Origin: Sphaerochaeta sp.
Lineage (GTDB): Bacteria; Spirochaetota; Spirochaetia; Sphaerochaetales; Sphaerochaetaceae
DNA length: 36,478 bases
Direction: 5' to 3'
NCBI GenBank assembly: GCA_028699215.1
Contig: JAQVVB010000003.1
Span: 1 to 36,478, forward strand
This document shows positions 7,975 to 15,537 of this stretch, in pieces; positions within the stretch are counted from its first letter, which is position 1; every line of letters begins with the position of its first letter. A model generated the notes under the pieces. That model saw nothing but the letters and a program-made list of their open reading frames with translations, did no database searches and was not told the origin of the DNA. A program made the translations under genes and the position numbers.

Positions 7975-8976
7975 CTACATGGAAGCTGATTGCGCGAGGG
8001 TGATGGATGAGGTGACGACAATATCGTCGACTGAACAGCCTCGGGAGAGATCACTGACAGGTTTTGCAAATCCCTGGAGGATAGGTCCATACGCTTCAGC
8101 TCCAGCAAGTCTCTGTACCAACTTGTATCCAATGTTTCCAGCCTGGAGGTCGGGGAAAATGAGGGTGTTGGCTTGACCGGCTACAGGTGAACCGGCTGCC
8201 TTGCTCTTTGCAACGCTGCCAATGATGGCGGCATCAAGTTGCAATTCACCATCTACGCAAAGATCAGGCAGTTTTTGCTGGATGAGTTTGGTGGCATTGA
8301 CCACTTTATCAACCAAATCGCCCTTGGCAGACCCCTTGGAAGAGTAAGAGAGCATCGCTACCTTTGGCTCTGCACCGAGGAATGTCTTGCAAGAGAGTGC
8401 TGATGCTTCAGCAATCTCAGCTAATTGTTCTGCGGTTGGGTTGGGGATAGTGGCACAGTCGGCGAAAATGAACGATCCATTGGCGCCAAGATCCGTCTTG
8501 TCGGTGGCCATTACAAAGCAAGAGGAAGCATACTTGATGCCGGGCTTGCACTTGATGATGTTGAAAGCAGCAAGCAGTACATTACCGGTGGTGTTTTCAG
8601 CTCCTGCTACCATGGCATCGGCTTTGTTGAGGTGGACCATCATGGCTCCCCATCGCAAAGGCTCGATGATGCTGTCAAAGGCTTCTTCTTCACTCATGCC
8701 CTTGTGCTTGCGCAATTCGTAATACTCATGGGCGAATGCTTTTCTGTCGGCATTCGTAGTGGGGTCTTCGACAATGATGCCCTCGAGGGAAACGTTGATT
8801 GAGGCTGCTGCTGCTGATACAGCATCATTCGGGCCTACCAAGGTAACGGTTTTGGCAATTTTCTCATCAATAATCTTACGTGCTGCCTGGATGGTCCTTA
8901 ATTCGGTTCCTTCTGCAAGCACGAGATTTTTGTTGGCCGCAATAGCTTGGGCCTTCATTTTTTCTGCAAACGTCAT
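7975..8976 (-). CDS. pta: Phosphate acetyltransferase
   Basis: 333 residues, the size of the short single-domain Pta. The C-terminal half carries the family signature, including SKAAGSPVAGQANTLIFPD and GNIGYKLVQRLAGAEAYGP. The N-terminal part ANKNLVLAEGTELRTIQAA is also typical. The enzyme interconverts acetyl-CoA and acetyl phosphate in the cytoplasm, part of fermentative acetate and ATP production, which fits a sugar-fermenting anaerobe. The start at 8976 has AAGGAG upstream. No acetate kinase gene is in the window. It is transcribed away from the MFS gene and ends in a strong terminator. Confidence 0.96.
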   Translation of the reverse strand: MTFAEKMKAQAIAANKNLVLAEGTELRTIQAARKIIDEKIAKTVTLVGPNDAVSAAAASINVSLEGIIVEDPTTNADRKAFAHEYYELRKHKGMSEEEAFDSIIEPLRWGAMMVHLNKADAMVAGAENTTGNVLLAAFNIIKCKPGIKYASSCFVMATDKTDLGANGSFIFADCATIPNPTAEQLAEIAEASALSCKTFLGAEPKVAMLSYSSKGSAKGDLVDKVVNATKLIQQKLPDLCVDGELQLDAAIIGSVAKSKAAGSPVAGQANTLIFPDLQAGNIGYKLVQRLAGAEAYGPILQGFAKPVSDLSRGCSVDDIVVTSSITLAQSASM

Positions 8977-9118
8977 GGTTCTGCTCCTTGACTGGAAATG
9001 GTTTTTTTCCCTCATAGGATACCACGATTGCACATCTTGGGAAAGTAGAAGGGAAAAGAGAAAAACCGATGCCTAATCACTCTATATTTGTAGGGTTGGG
9101 TATGATATCTTCACATCC

Positions 9119-10282
9119 ATGGGTATTCGAAATTTGCAGATAGCCATGCTTGTCGTGGCGGCTTTTGGCTCGAACCTTTTTGGAGGATTGAGCTCTGAGA
9201 TTCAAGAGACATGTTCTCTGTCTCTGTCTCAGATGAGCAACATCATGAGTCTCAGCCAAGCAGCAAATCTGATTTCCTTTCTTCTGCTTCCCCTTCTTGT
9301 CAGGCAATTCGGGCCCTATCCCCTGATGATATTTGGAATTGTCGGATCAGGTCTGGGACTGCTTGGTATGGGAATGTCCCGCACCGCATATGTATTTGGG
9401 TTTGCTTTCCTATTCAATACCTTGATGGGGTATTTCTATTCGACCAGCAACTTTACCGTGTTGGTGCGTTCTGATCCAAAAAAAATTCGGACAACTGTCC
9501 CTTTGGCTCATCTGACTTGGAGTTTGGCGAGTGTAGCCTCCGGTTTTTATATATCGCTGATAAAAGATGACCATTGGTATCGTGGTTACTATCAGATTGC
9601 CTTTGTGTATGCTGTCATGGTTGTGTTGTTTCTTTTCTCTGCTTCTCGTGCAAAGAAAATTCCCCAGATGTTTTCAGATACCTCAGAAAGAAAACCCTTC
9701 ATCCATAGTTTTTCTTTATTGAAAACAAAAAACTTCCGGCTCTTTTTCTTATATCTCATTCTATTTAATGCCGTCGAGTATTGCTGTACGGTCTATACGT
9801 TGCTGTTTCTGCAGAAAAATCTTGGTGCGAGTGCAAAGCAGATAGGGCTTGCTCTTTCCTTGATGTATCTTGGTAGTACCTTGAGTAGGGTCTTTGTCAT
9901 TCCCATCGTAAGGAAGAGCGGCACGCCTTTTCCTTTGTTGCAGCTATTGTCAGCTCTCTCGGTGTTCTCAATCTTGGCACTTTCTTTGGGAAGTTCGCTT
10001 ATCGTAGCTTTTTCAGCAATGGTGGTGATTGGTTTTTCTTTTGGGGCACTCAATCCTGCAAGTCAAATCGTAGAGATCATGTGTTGGCCGCAGGAGATGG
10101 ACCAGATCGCCAATCTGCATTCGATCAGCATGGTATTGGGCAGAATGGTGTTGCCCTCGTTATTCGGTGTGGTCTCTTTGTATTTTTCCCTCCAAGGGGG
10201 TCTGGTCTTTCTTTCTCTCTGCATGATATTTGCCAGCTTCTTTTTGTTTCTCTTTAAACGTTTGCAATCAAGTTATTGCTAG
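9119..10282 (+). CDS. Major facilitator superfamily permease
   Basis: 387 residues with about twelve hydrophobic segments and short loops. The central loop near residues 180-200 is basic and hydrophilic, as expected between the two six-helix halves. The sequence RQFGPYPLMIFGIVGSGLGLLGMG resembles the loop 2-3/helix 3 region of sugar and drug permeases, but I cannot name a subfamily or substrate. The ATG at 9119 lacks a ribosome binding site. A -10-like TATGAT (9101-9106) would give a leader of only about five bases, but no convincing -35 is present. Confidence 0.83.
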   Translation: MGIRNLQIAMLVVAAFGSNLFGGLSSEIQETCSLSLSQMSNIMSLSQAANLISFLLLPLLVRQFGPYPLMIFGIVGSGLGLLGMGMSRTAYVFGFAFLFNTLMGYFYSTSNFTVLVRSDPKKIRTTVPLAHLTWSLASVASGFYISLIKDDHWYRGYYQIAFVYAVMVVLFLFSASRAKKIPQMFSDTSERKPFIHSFSLLKTKNFRLFFLYLILFNAVEYCCTVYTLLFLQKNLGASAKQIGLALSLMYLGSTLSRVFVIPIVRKSGTPFPLLQLLSALSVFSILALSLGSSLIVAFSAMVVIGFSFGALNPASQIVEIMCWPQEMDQIANLHSISMVLGRMVLPSLFGVVSLYFSLQGGLVFLSLCMIFASFFLFLFKRLQSSYC

Positions 10283-10304
10283 CAAGGAACATTTTCGGTA
10301 CAAT
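10276..10304 (+). promoter_or_regulatory. Promoter of the prephenate dehydrogenase-like gene, leaderless type
   Basis: -35 TTGCTA (10276-10281), 17-base spacer, -10 TACAAT (10299-10304), then seven bases to the ATG at 10312. The -35 itself creates an in-frame TTG that should not be taken as the start codon. Confidence 0.6.
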
Positions 10305-10311
10305 GCGCGCA

Positions 10312-11061
10312 ATGAATACTAATGTAACGATCGGTGTATACGGCCTTGGCCGTTTTGGCTCCTTCTGGGCACGGGAACTCGTAAAACATGGTTTTAGGGT
10401 GATTGGGTATGGAAGAAGCGCACAACATGCCCCCGAAGGGGTGATATTGGGAACTGAAGACGAGGTGCTTGCCACCGATGTCCTCTTTTTCTGTGTTTCC
10501 ATCAGTGCATTCTCTCAGGTTTTGGAGAGTACATCCTCACGTATAACTCCTTCAACCTTGGTGATGGATACGTGTTCCGTGAAAATCTATCCTGCCAAAC
10601 TCATGAAACAAAAGCTTTCACCCTTGGTGAACTGCATAGCAACCCACCCGATGTTTGGACCTGATTCTGGAAAATTCAGTACTGAAGGCCTTCCCATGGT
10701 TCTTTGCCCTGTGAATTGTTCACAAGAACTTTTTCAAGAATGGGTGGAAGAGTTTTCCAAATGGAAGCTGCATGTTTTGCAGATGAGCTGTGAACAACAT
10801 GACAGGGAAGCTGCTTGGTCGCAGGGAATCACCCACTTCGTAGGAAGAACTCTTTCCGAGTTGTCCCTCGGGGAGACCCAACTTGCAACTACAGGATATC
10901 GTACCTTGATGTCCATTGTGGAGCAGACCTGCAATGACCCCTTGCAATTGTTTTATGATTTGCAGCGATATAATCCCTATGCGAAGCAGATGCGCATGGG
11001 TTTGAAGGGAGCTCTCGATACGGTGATGCAGGCCCTTAAGGATCAGGAGAAAGTTCAGTGA
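10312..11061 (+). CDS. Prephenate/arogenate dehydrogenase-like protein
   Basis: 249 residues. An N-terminal Rossmann motif VYGLGRFGSFWAREL (residues about 8-22) binds NAD(P). MDTCSVK near 86 and ATHPMFGPDSG near 111-121 match the active-site segments of TyrA-type dehydrogenases; the HPMFGP(D/E)SG form is common in arogenate dehydrogenases. Such enzymes oxidatively decarboxylate prephenate or arogenate on the way to tyrosine. At 249 residues it lacks a chorismate mutase domain and an ACT regulatory domain. The promoter -10 at 10299-10304 excludes the upstream TTG and favours the ATG at 10312. It overlaps mtaB by four bases (GTGA), so the two are coupled. Confidence 0.82.
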   Translation: MNTNVTIGVYGLGRFGSFWARELVKHGFRVIGYGRSAQHAPEGVILGTEDEVLATDVLFFCVSISAFSQVLESTSSRITPSTLVMDTCSVKIYPAKLMKQKLSPLVNCIATHPMFGPDSGKFSTEGLPMVLCPVNCSQELFQEWVEEFSKWKLHVLQMSCEQHDREAAWSQGITHFVGRTLSELSLGETQLATTGYRTLMSIVEQTCNDPLQLFYDLQRYNPYAKQMRMGLKGALDTVMQALKDQEKVQ

Positions 11062-12362
11062 ACGTTTGTGTGTATACCTTGGGTTGCCGACTCAATCAAT
11101 GTGAGAGCGAGGCTATCGCAGACTCGTTTGCCAAGGAAGGTTTTACGATAGTGGGAGAAGAGACTCCTGCTCAATTATATGTAGTGAATACCTGTACTGT
11201 GACCAGTAAGGCTGAGCAGAAGGCTCGAAGGATGATTCGAAAATTTGCATCTGTCGGGGTGACGCTTGCCACAGGTTGTTACGCTCAGGTCAATGCTGAC
11301 GAATTGCAGTCTCTTTCTGAAAACGTCATTGTAGTGCCATTGGAGAAAAAAGCGCATCTCCTCAAGCTCGCCGCCCATGTGAAAGCCTCGCTCGTTGCCG
11401 GGTTTGATCTTAGACAAGGGTGTCTTTCCTTCAGCGATGGAAAGGCTTCTGTGTTCGATTATGATGCAACATCCTTTTCCTATCACAGCAGGGCATATCT
11501 CAAGGTTCAAGATGGTTGTGACAATGAGTGTGCGTATTGTAGGGTGCATATTGCTCGAGGTAAGGCTGTTTCTCTCGATAGCGCAAGTGTAGTGGAACGT
11601 GCCCTGGCTCTTGAGAATGCTGGGTTCTCTGAAATCATGCTTACCGGGGTGAATCTTACCATGTACGATCATCAAGGAGCTGGTTTGGGAGGTTTGCTTG
11701 AAAAGGTGCTTGCCAAACTGGGGCCGGATATCCGCCTTCGCTTGAGCTCATTGGAACCTGACCACATCGATGACAGGCTTTTGGATGTGCTTGGTGATCC
11801 TCGCATGCAACCTCACTTTCACATTCCTGTACAGAGTGCCAGCAATACGGTGCTTCAACGGGTAAACCGTCACTATGACATACACCAGCTTTCAGCTATC
11901 CTCGATAGGCTTCGAATTGCCAAGGACGACCCTTTCATAGCAGGTGATGTCATAACAGGTCTTCCCGGTGAAGGGGATGAAGAATTTGAAGAGACCTATC
12001 GATATTTTTCTGAACAGAAATTTGCACAGATGCATGTATTTCCCTTCTCGCCGCGTCCTGACACCCCGCTTTTCAAGGCAACGGACAGGGTCTGTGAGAG
12101 CATCCGTGACGAACGGGCATTACGACTTAGGAATCTTTCCACCTCTCTGCACCAAGAGTACCTGATGCGTCAAAGCAACAAGCCCACTGAGGTTGTATTG
12201 CAGAATCGCAAGGGTGGATATTGGTATGGGCTGAGTGGAAACTACATTGAAGTGAAGGTGCTTGATGCGCCTGCTTTTGCGAAGGAAGGTATGTTATTGA
12301 AAGCTACATTTTCTTTGATTGATACAGAGACCACCAAACCGGTGGTGTCCTGCCATGCATAA
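11058..12362 (+). CDS. mtaB: tRNA (N6-L-threonylcarbamoyladenosine(37)-C2)-methylthiotransferase
   Basis: 434 residues starting at GTG with AGGAG (11045-11049) 8 bases upstream. The N-terminal MTTase domain has cysteines in LGCRLNQCE (C10), VVNTCTVT and ATGCYAQV. These bind the auxiliary iron-sulfur cluster. The radical-SAM domain has CDNECAYC (CxxxCxxC) near residues 154-161. A TRAM-like end follows. MtaB adds a methylthio group to t6A37 of ANN-decoding tRNAs. The start overlaps the dehydrogenase stop, and the stop overlaps the next start, so three genes form one translationally coupled set. Confidence 0.93.
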   Translation: MNVCVYTLGCRLNQCESEAIADSFAKEGFTIVGEETPAQLYVVNTCTVTSKAEQKARRMIRKFASVGVTLATGCYAQVNADELQSLSENVIVVPLEKKAHLLKLAAHVKASLVAGFDLRQGCLSFSDGKASVFDYDATSFSYHSRAYLKVQDGCDNECAYCRVHIARGKAVSLDSASVVERALALENAGFSEIMLTGVNLTMYDHQGAGLGGLLEKVLAKLGPDIRLRLSSLEPDHIDDRLLDVLGDPRMQPHFHIPVQSASNTVLQRVNRHYDIHQLSAILDRLRIAKDDPFIAGDVITGLPGEGDEEFEETYRYFSEQKFAQMHVFPFSPRPDTPLFKATDRVCESIRDERALRLRNLSTSLHQEYLMRQSNKPTEVVLQNRKGGYWYGLSGNYIEVKVLDAPAFAKEGMLLKATFSLIDTETTKPVVSCHA

Positions 12363-12921
12363 GCTTTTTGAGACGGAAAGGCTGAATGCCTTCATCATGG
12401 ACGACACGGGAGCCAAGCAGCTGCTTGCATATGAGATGGAAAACAAAGAGGCCTTCGCCCAGTTTTCCATAGCCCACAAGGACAGTCATTACACCTTGGC
12501 GAATTTTCTCAACATCTGTGAGAAACAGGCCCTGTTGTATGAACAGAGGCGCAAGTTGCCTCTTGTCTTTGTGAAGAAAAACAGTTGGCCGATCATTGCA
12601 ACCGTGAGCCTGAATGAAATCGTGTATGGAGCGTTTCGTTCTTCCTTCATTGGGTACAGCGTGGGAAAGGCCCATCAGAGGCAGGGGTATGCCACCGAAG
12701 CGGTGAAGGCCACCATCGAATATGCCTTCCAGACGATGTTGTTGCATCGCATCGAAGCCAACATCATGCCGAAGAACATACCGAGCCTGTCTTTCATCAC
12801 CACGTTGGGATTTGTCAATGAAGGGCTGTCAAAAAACTATCTCTATATCGATGGAAAATGGGAGGACCACTATAACATGGTCCTCATCAACGAACATCTG
12901 GATATGAAAAAGGTACGCTAG
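12355..12921 (+). CDS. GNAT-family N-acetyltransferase, RimJ/RimL-like
   Basis: 188 residues. The acetyl-CoA binding motif GYSVGKAHQRQGYATEAV lies near 101-118, followed by HRIEANIMPKNIPSLSFITTLGF, the typical RimJ/RimL C-terminal segment. Relatives acetylate ribosomal-protein N-termini or small amines; the substrate here is unknown. The ATG overlaps the mtaB stop (ATGCATAA). Its TAG stop at 12919-12921 shares the palindrome CTAG with the stop of the opposing serine acetyltransferase gene. Confidence 0.87.
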   Translation: MHKLFETERLNAFIMDDTGAKQLLAYEMENKEAFAQFSIAHKDSHYTLANFLNICEKQALLYEQRRKLPLVFVKKNSWPIIATVSLNEIVYGAFRSSFIGYSVGKAHQRQGYATEAVKATIEYAFQTMLLHRIEANIMPKNIPSLSFITTLGFVNEGLSKNYLYIDGKWEDHYNMVLINEHLDMKKVR

Positions 12922-13838
12922 TTCTTTCTCAACGTCAGGTCTCTGAAGGAAGTCTTTGGTTCCTGGATTACCACCATGGTGGAGGCTGGAACATTCTCCT
13001 TGATCCATACGTTTGAGCCGATCACCGCATCGTGTCCAATGGTGATATCCCCGAGGATGGTTGCATTGGAGTAAATGGTCACATTGTCCTCAAGGGTGGG
13101 GTGGCGTTTGGTGCCCCTGATGAGCGCTCCACATGCATCCTTGGGAAAGCTGAGGGCTCCAAGGGTGACTCCTTGGTAGAGCTTGACGTTTTTACCGATG
13201 ATCGTGGTTTCTCCTATTACCGTACCTGTACCGTGGTCGATGAAGAAAGACTCTCCGATTTGGGCTCCAGGATGTATGTCGATTCCGGTTTCCTTGTGCG
13301 CATACTCATTGAACATGCGGGGTAGAAACGGGATGTCCATCAAAAACAGTTCATGGGCGATACGATGAATGGTCAAGGTCTTGATGCAAGGGTATGACAG
13401 GATGACTTCACGGACCGTCCGTGCTGCCGGGTCTCCATTGAAGCCTGCCTTTGCATCCAATTTGAGACTCCTTCGAATCTGAGGAAGCTTGGAACAGAGG
13501 ACCTGGACCGCTTGGTCGGCCTTTTCCAATAACGCGGATTCTTCAAGGAGCGGAGACTCGTATTTATATGATAAGAATATTTGAGCTTTGAGCATTGAAC
13601 AGACTTTGTTCATCTGCAACAAGAGGATGTCCTCAAGGCTCAGATCGATTTTATCCCGTCCACACCGTCCAGGGAACATCAGCTCAAGAAATTCATTCGC
13701 TATCTCTGCGATGACTGCCATCTGGGGGAGTTGCTTCATACCATGAAAATTTGTGTTCCCACTGATTCTGTCGAACGTTTCCAGAAAGGAGGGGAGGAAG
13801 GCTGAAGCCTCAAAGGTTTGTTCTTTGCATTGTTTCAT
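12918..13838 (-). CDS. cysE: Serine O-acetyltransferase
   Basis: 306 residues. An alpha-helical N-terminal domain of about 180 residues is followed by a left-handed beta-helix made of hexapeptide repeats, with the catalytic segment FIDHGTGTVIGET near residue 200 and GVTLGALSFPKD, then ATILGDITIGHDAVIGSNVW. It makes O-acetylserine from serine and acetyl-CoA for cysteine synthesis. The long N-terminus resembles the EpsC-type subgroup. The C-terminus ends TLRKN, without the terminal isoleucine that CysE uses to dock into cysteine synthase, so that complex is not predicted. It lies 28 bases downstream of bioY on the same strand. AAGG precedes the start. Confidence 0.92.
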   Translation of the reverse strand: MKQCKEQTFEASAFLPSFLETFDRISGNTNFHGMKQLPQMAVIAEIANEFLELMFPGRCGRDKIDLSLEDILLLQMNKVCSMLKAQIFLSYKYESPLLEESALLEKADQAVQVLCSKLPQIRRSLKLDAKAGFNGDPAARTVREVILSYPCIKTLTIHRIAHELFLMDIPFLPRMFNEYAHKETGIDIHPGAQIGESFFIDHGTGTVIGETTIIGKNVKLYQGVTLGALSFPKDACGALIRGTKRHPTLEDNVTIYSNATILGDITIGHDAVIGSNVWIKENVPASTMVVIQEPKTSFRDLTLRKN

Positions 13839-13866
13839 GGCATTACCTTACGGCGATTTTCACGTT

Positions 13867-14448
13867 CTATTCAAGAGTTGAACCAAGTTTTCCTTCCTTG
13901 TTTTCAAGAAGCATGAATTGTCTGACTCTTGATCCGAAACCCCTTGCAAGATTCACTGCAACAATGAGTTTGACGCCATCTCCAATGAGAAACGGCAACA
14001 TCCCCACGTTGATTGCTGTTTGCCAACTCAAGGATCTGTTGTATTTCAGAAAAGGGACTCCAATAAGATAGATCACCAGCGTAGCAAGCAGGCCGAAAAA
14101 GATGCAGGCCAAGGTGTACGTGCGTTTGCTTTCCGTCTTATTGCCGATGTTTCCTGCAATACCTGCAATGAAGGCAGCAGGAAGCAGTGCGATGATGAAT
14201 CCTCCTGTAGGTCCTAAAAGGACCCCCAGTCCGCCTCCGGCAGTGAACACCGGAAGCCCGATTGCGCCGAGAAGCAGATAGATGGCCGTACTGGCTACTC
14301 CTACAGCAGTCCCTCCAAGCAGGGATGCGGTGATGACGAACATCGTTTGTAAGGTGATGGGGACCGGGGGAAGGGGGAAGCGGATGTAGGCTCCTACGAT
14401 GATGAGGGAACAGAAGAGTGCGATAATGATGATTTTTCTTGTATTCAT
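13867..14448 (-). CDS. bioY: Biotin transporter S component BioY
   Basis: 193 residues with about six membrane segments. Family motifs include FPLPPVPITLQTMFVITASLLGG near the N-terminus and GLGVLLGPTGGFIIAL in the middle. BioY binds biotin in the membrane, alone or with the ECF ATPase/T subunits, which are not in this window. I chose the ATG at 14448 because AGG (14460-14458) is 9 bases upstream; ATG at 14454 is possible. It is divergent from birA with an operator-like palindrome between them, and is followed closely by cysE. No biotin synthesis gene is nearby, which suggests biotin uptake. Confidence 0.93.
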   Translation of the reverse strand: MNTRKIIIIALFCSLIIVGAYIRFPLPPVPITLQTMFVITASLLGGTAVGVASTAIYLLLGAIGLPVFTAGGGLGVLLGPTGGFIIALLPAAFIAGIAGNIGNKTESKRTYTLACIFFGLLATLVIYLIGVPFLKYNRSLSWQTAINVGMLPFLIGDGVKLIVAVNLARGFGSRVRQFMLLENKEGKLGSTLE

Positions 14449-14476
14449 GTCCATGAGCCTAGCAGGTCTGTATTGG

Positions 14477-14503
14477 ATTGTAAACTTGATTTAGGTTGAC
14501 AAT
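14477..14503. promoter_or_regulatory. Candidate BirA operator between bioY and birA
   Basis: An inverted repeat of ATTGTAAAC (14477-14485) and GTTGACAAT (14495-14503), matching at 8 of 9 pairs, with a 9-base spacer. The half-site contains TTGTAAAC, the core of the known proteobacterial BirA half-site. It covers the birA -35. The known consensus has a longer spacer (about 14-16 bases), so the geometry differs. Confidence 0.6.
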
Positions 14504-14515
14504 CTGGTGTATGCT
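14486..14515 (+). promoter_or_regulatory. Promoter of birA, leaderless type
   Basis: -35 TTGATT (14486-14491), 18-base spacer, -10 TATGCT (14510-14515), then seven bases to the ATG at 14523. The -35 sits in the spacer of the BirA-like palindrome, so bound repressor would block polymerase. Confidence 0.5.
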
Positions 14516-14522
14516 CATGTTC

Positions 14523-15488
14523 ATGAATACTGCATCGACGATTCTTGCCTATTTGGGCGAACATCCTGATACCTATGTTTCGGGGCAGACGTTGGCTGAC
14601 GAACTGAAAATCAGTCGGAGTGCTGTCTGGAAAGCCGTTGAACATCTCAGAGATGAAGGTCATCTGATAGACGCCATCACCAACAAAGGGTATTGCCTCA
14701 TGAGAACATCAGAACTTCTTGATAAGAAAAAACTTGAGCTGTTGCTCCCTTTTCTTCCCATACACCTGTTCGATACGCTTGATTCTACGAACAGCTATGC
14801 CAAGCAACTTGGAAATGAAGCACCCGCCTTGGTGCTTGCTTCTTCCCAAAGTGGGGGAAGAGGGCGACTTGGTCGAACCTTTGTCAGCCCCAAAGGGGGT
14901 ATTTACCTGAGTCTGGCGCTTCATCCCACCTGCAAGATGGAAGATGCTCCTCTCATCACCTCTGCTGCCTCTGTTGCCGTTGCCGAGGCGATCGAGGAGG
15001 TTTGTTCCTTGTCGTGCGGCATCAAGTGGGTGAATGATCTTTTTTTAGGAAACAAGAAAGTATGTGGAATCCTCACAGAAGGTGTGTTGGATGTCGAGAC
15101 GGGGTCGCTTTCTTCTCTGGTGGTGGGTATAGGCATCAACTTTGCAACTGCACAGAAGGCATTTGAATCCTCGGTTCGTAATCTGGTCACTTCCTTATAT
15201 GATGGTCAAGAGAACATACCTGATCACGTCGATGCTTCGGTTCTGGTATCCTCGGTGGTCAAGAAGCTCCTTGCTTACCATGAGACGCTTTCTGATCATT
15301 CCTTTCTCCCTGAGTATCGTAGACGTTCGATCGTGGTGGGAAAACAGGTGATGGTTATCCAACAGAGGAAACAGGAACAGGCGCTGGTGTTGGGTATCGA
15401 TGACCAGGCTCATCTGCAGGTTCGCTTCAAGGATGGAAGAGAGGAAACGCTCTTTTCAGGTGAAATCAGCATCCGTCTTGAAGTCTGA
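14523..15488 (+). CDS. birA: Bifunctional biotin ligase / biotin operon repressor
   Basis: 321 residues. The N-terminal winged helix (about 1-60) contains SGQTLADELKISRSAVWKAVEHL, the DNA-binding unit found only in regulatory BirA proteins. The catalytic domain has GGRGRLGRTFVSPKGG near 114-129, which binds biotinyl-AMP, and KWVNDLFL near 167. A small C-terminal SH3-like domain ends the protein. It attaches biotin to carboxylase carrier proteins and should repress in response to biotin. Three in-frame ATGs occur at 14511, 14517 and 14523; I chose the last because the promoter -10 ends at 14515. Confidence 0.94.
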   Translation: MNTASTILAYLGEHPDTYVSGQTLADELKISRSAVWKAVEHLRDEGHLIDAITNKGYCLMRTSELLDKKKLELLLPFLPIHLFDTLDSTNSYAKQLGNEAPALVLASSQSGGRGRLGRTFVSPKGGIYLSLALHPTCKMEDAPLITSAASVAVAEAIEEVCSLSCGIKWVNDLFLGNKKVCGILTEGVLDVETGSLSSLVVGIGINFATAQKAFESSVRNLVTSLYDGQENIPDHVDASVLVSSVVKKLLAYHETLSDHSFLPEYRRRSIVVGKQVMVIQQRKQEQALVLGIDDQAHLQVRFKDGREETLFSGEISIRLEV

Positions 15489-15507
15489 GTTTGGTTTATA
15501 GTATAGT
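15478..15507 (+). promoter_or_regulatory. Promoter of argS
   Basis: -35 TTGAAG (15478-15483, inside the end of birA), 18-base spacer, -10 TATAGT (15502-15507). The predicted leader is about 24 bases and includes the AAGGA site before argS. Confidence 0.45.
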
Positions 15508-15537
15508 TTGACCTACTTGTAATATAAGGAAAACAAT

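Noticed and set aside
10276-10311. Upstream TTG start for the prephenate dehydrogenase-like gene
   Set aside because: The TTG is the -35 hexamer of the gene's own promoter, and the -10 lies between it and the ATG at 10312.
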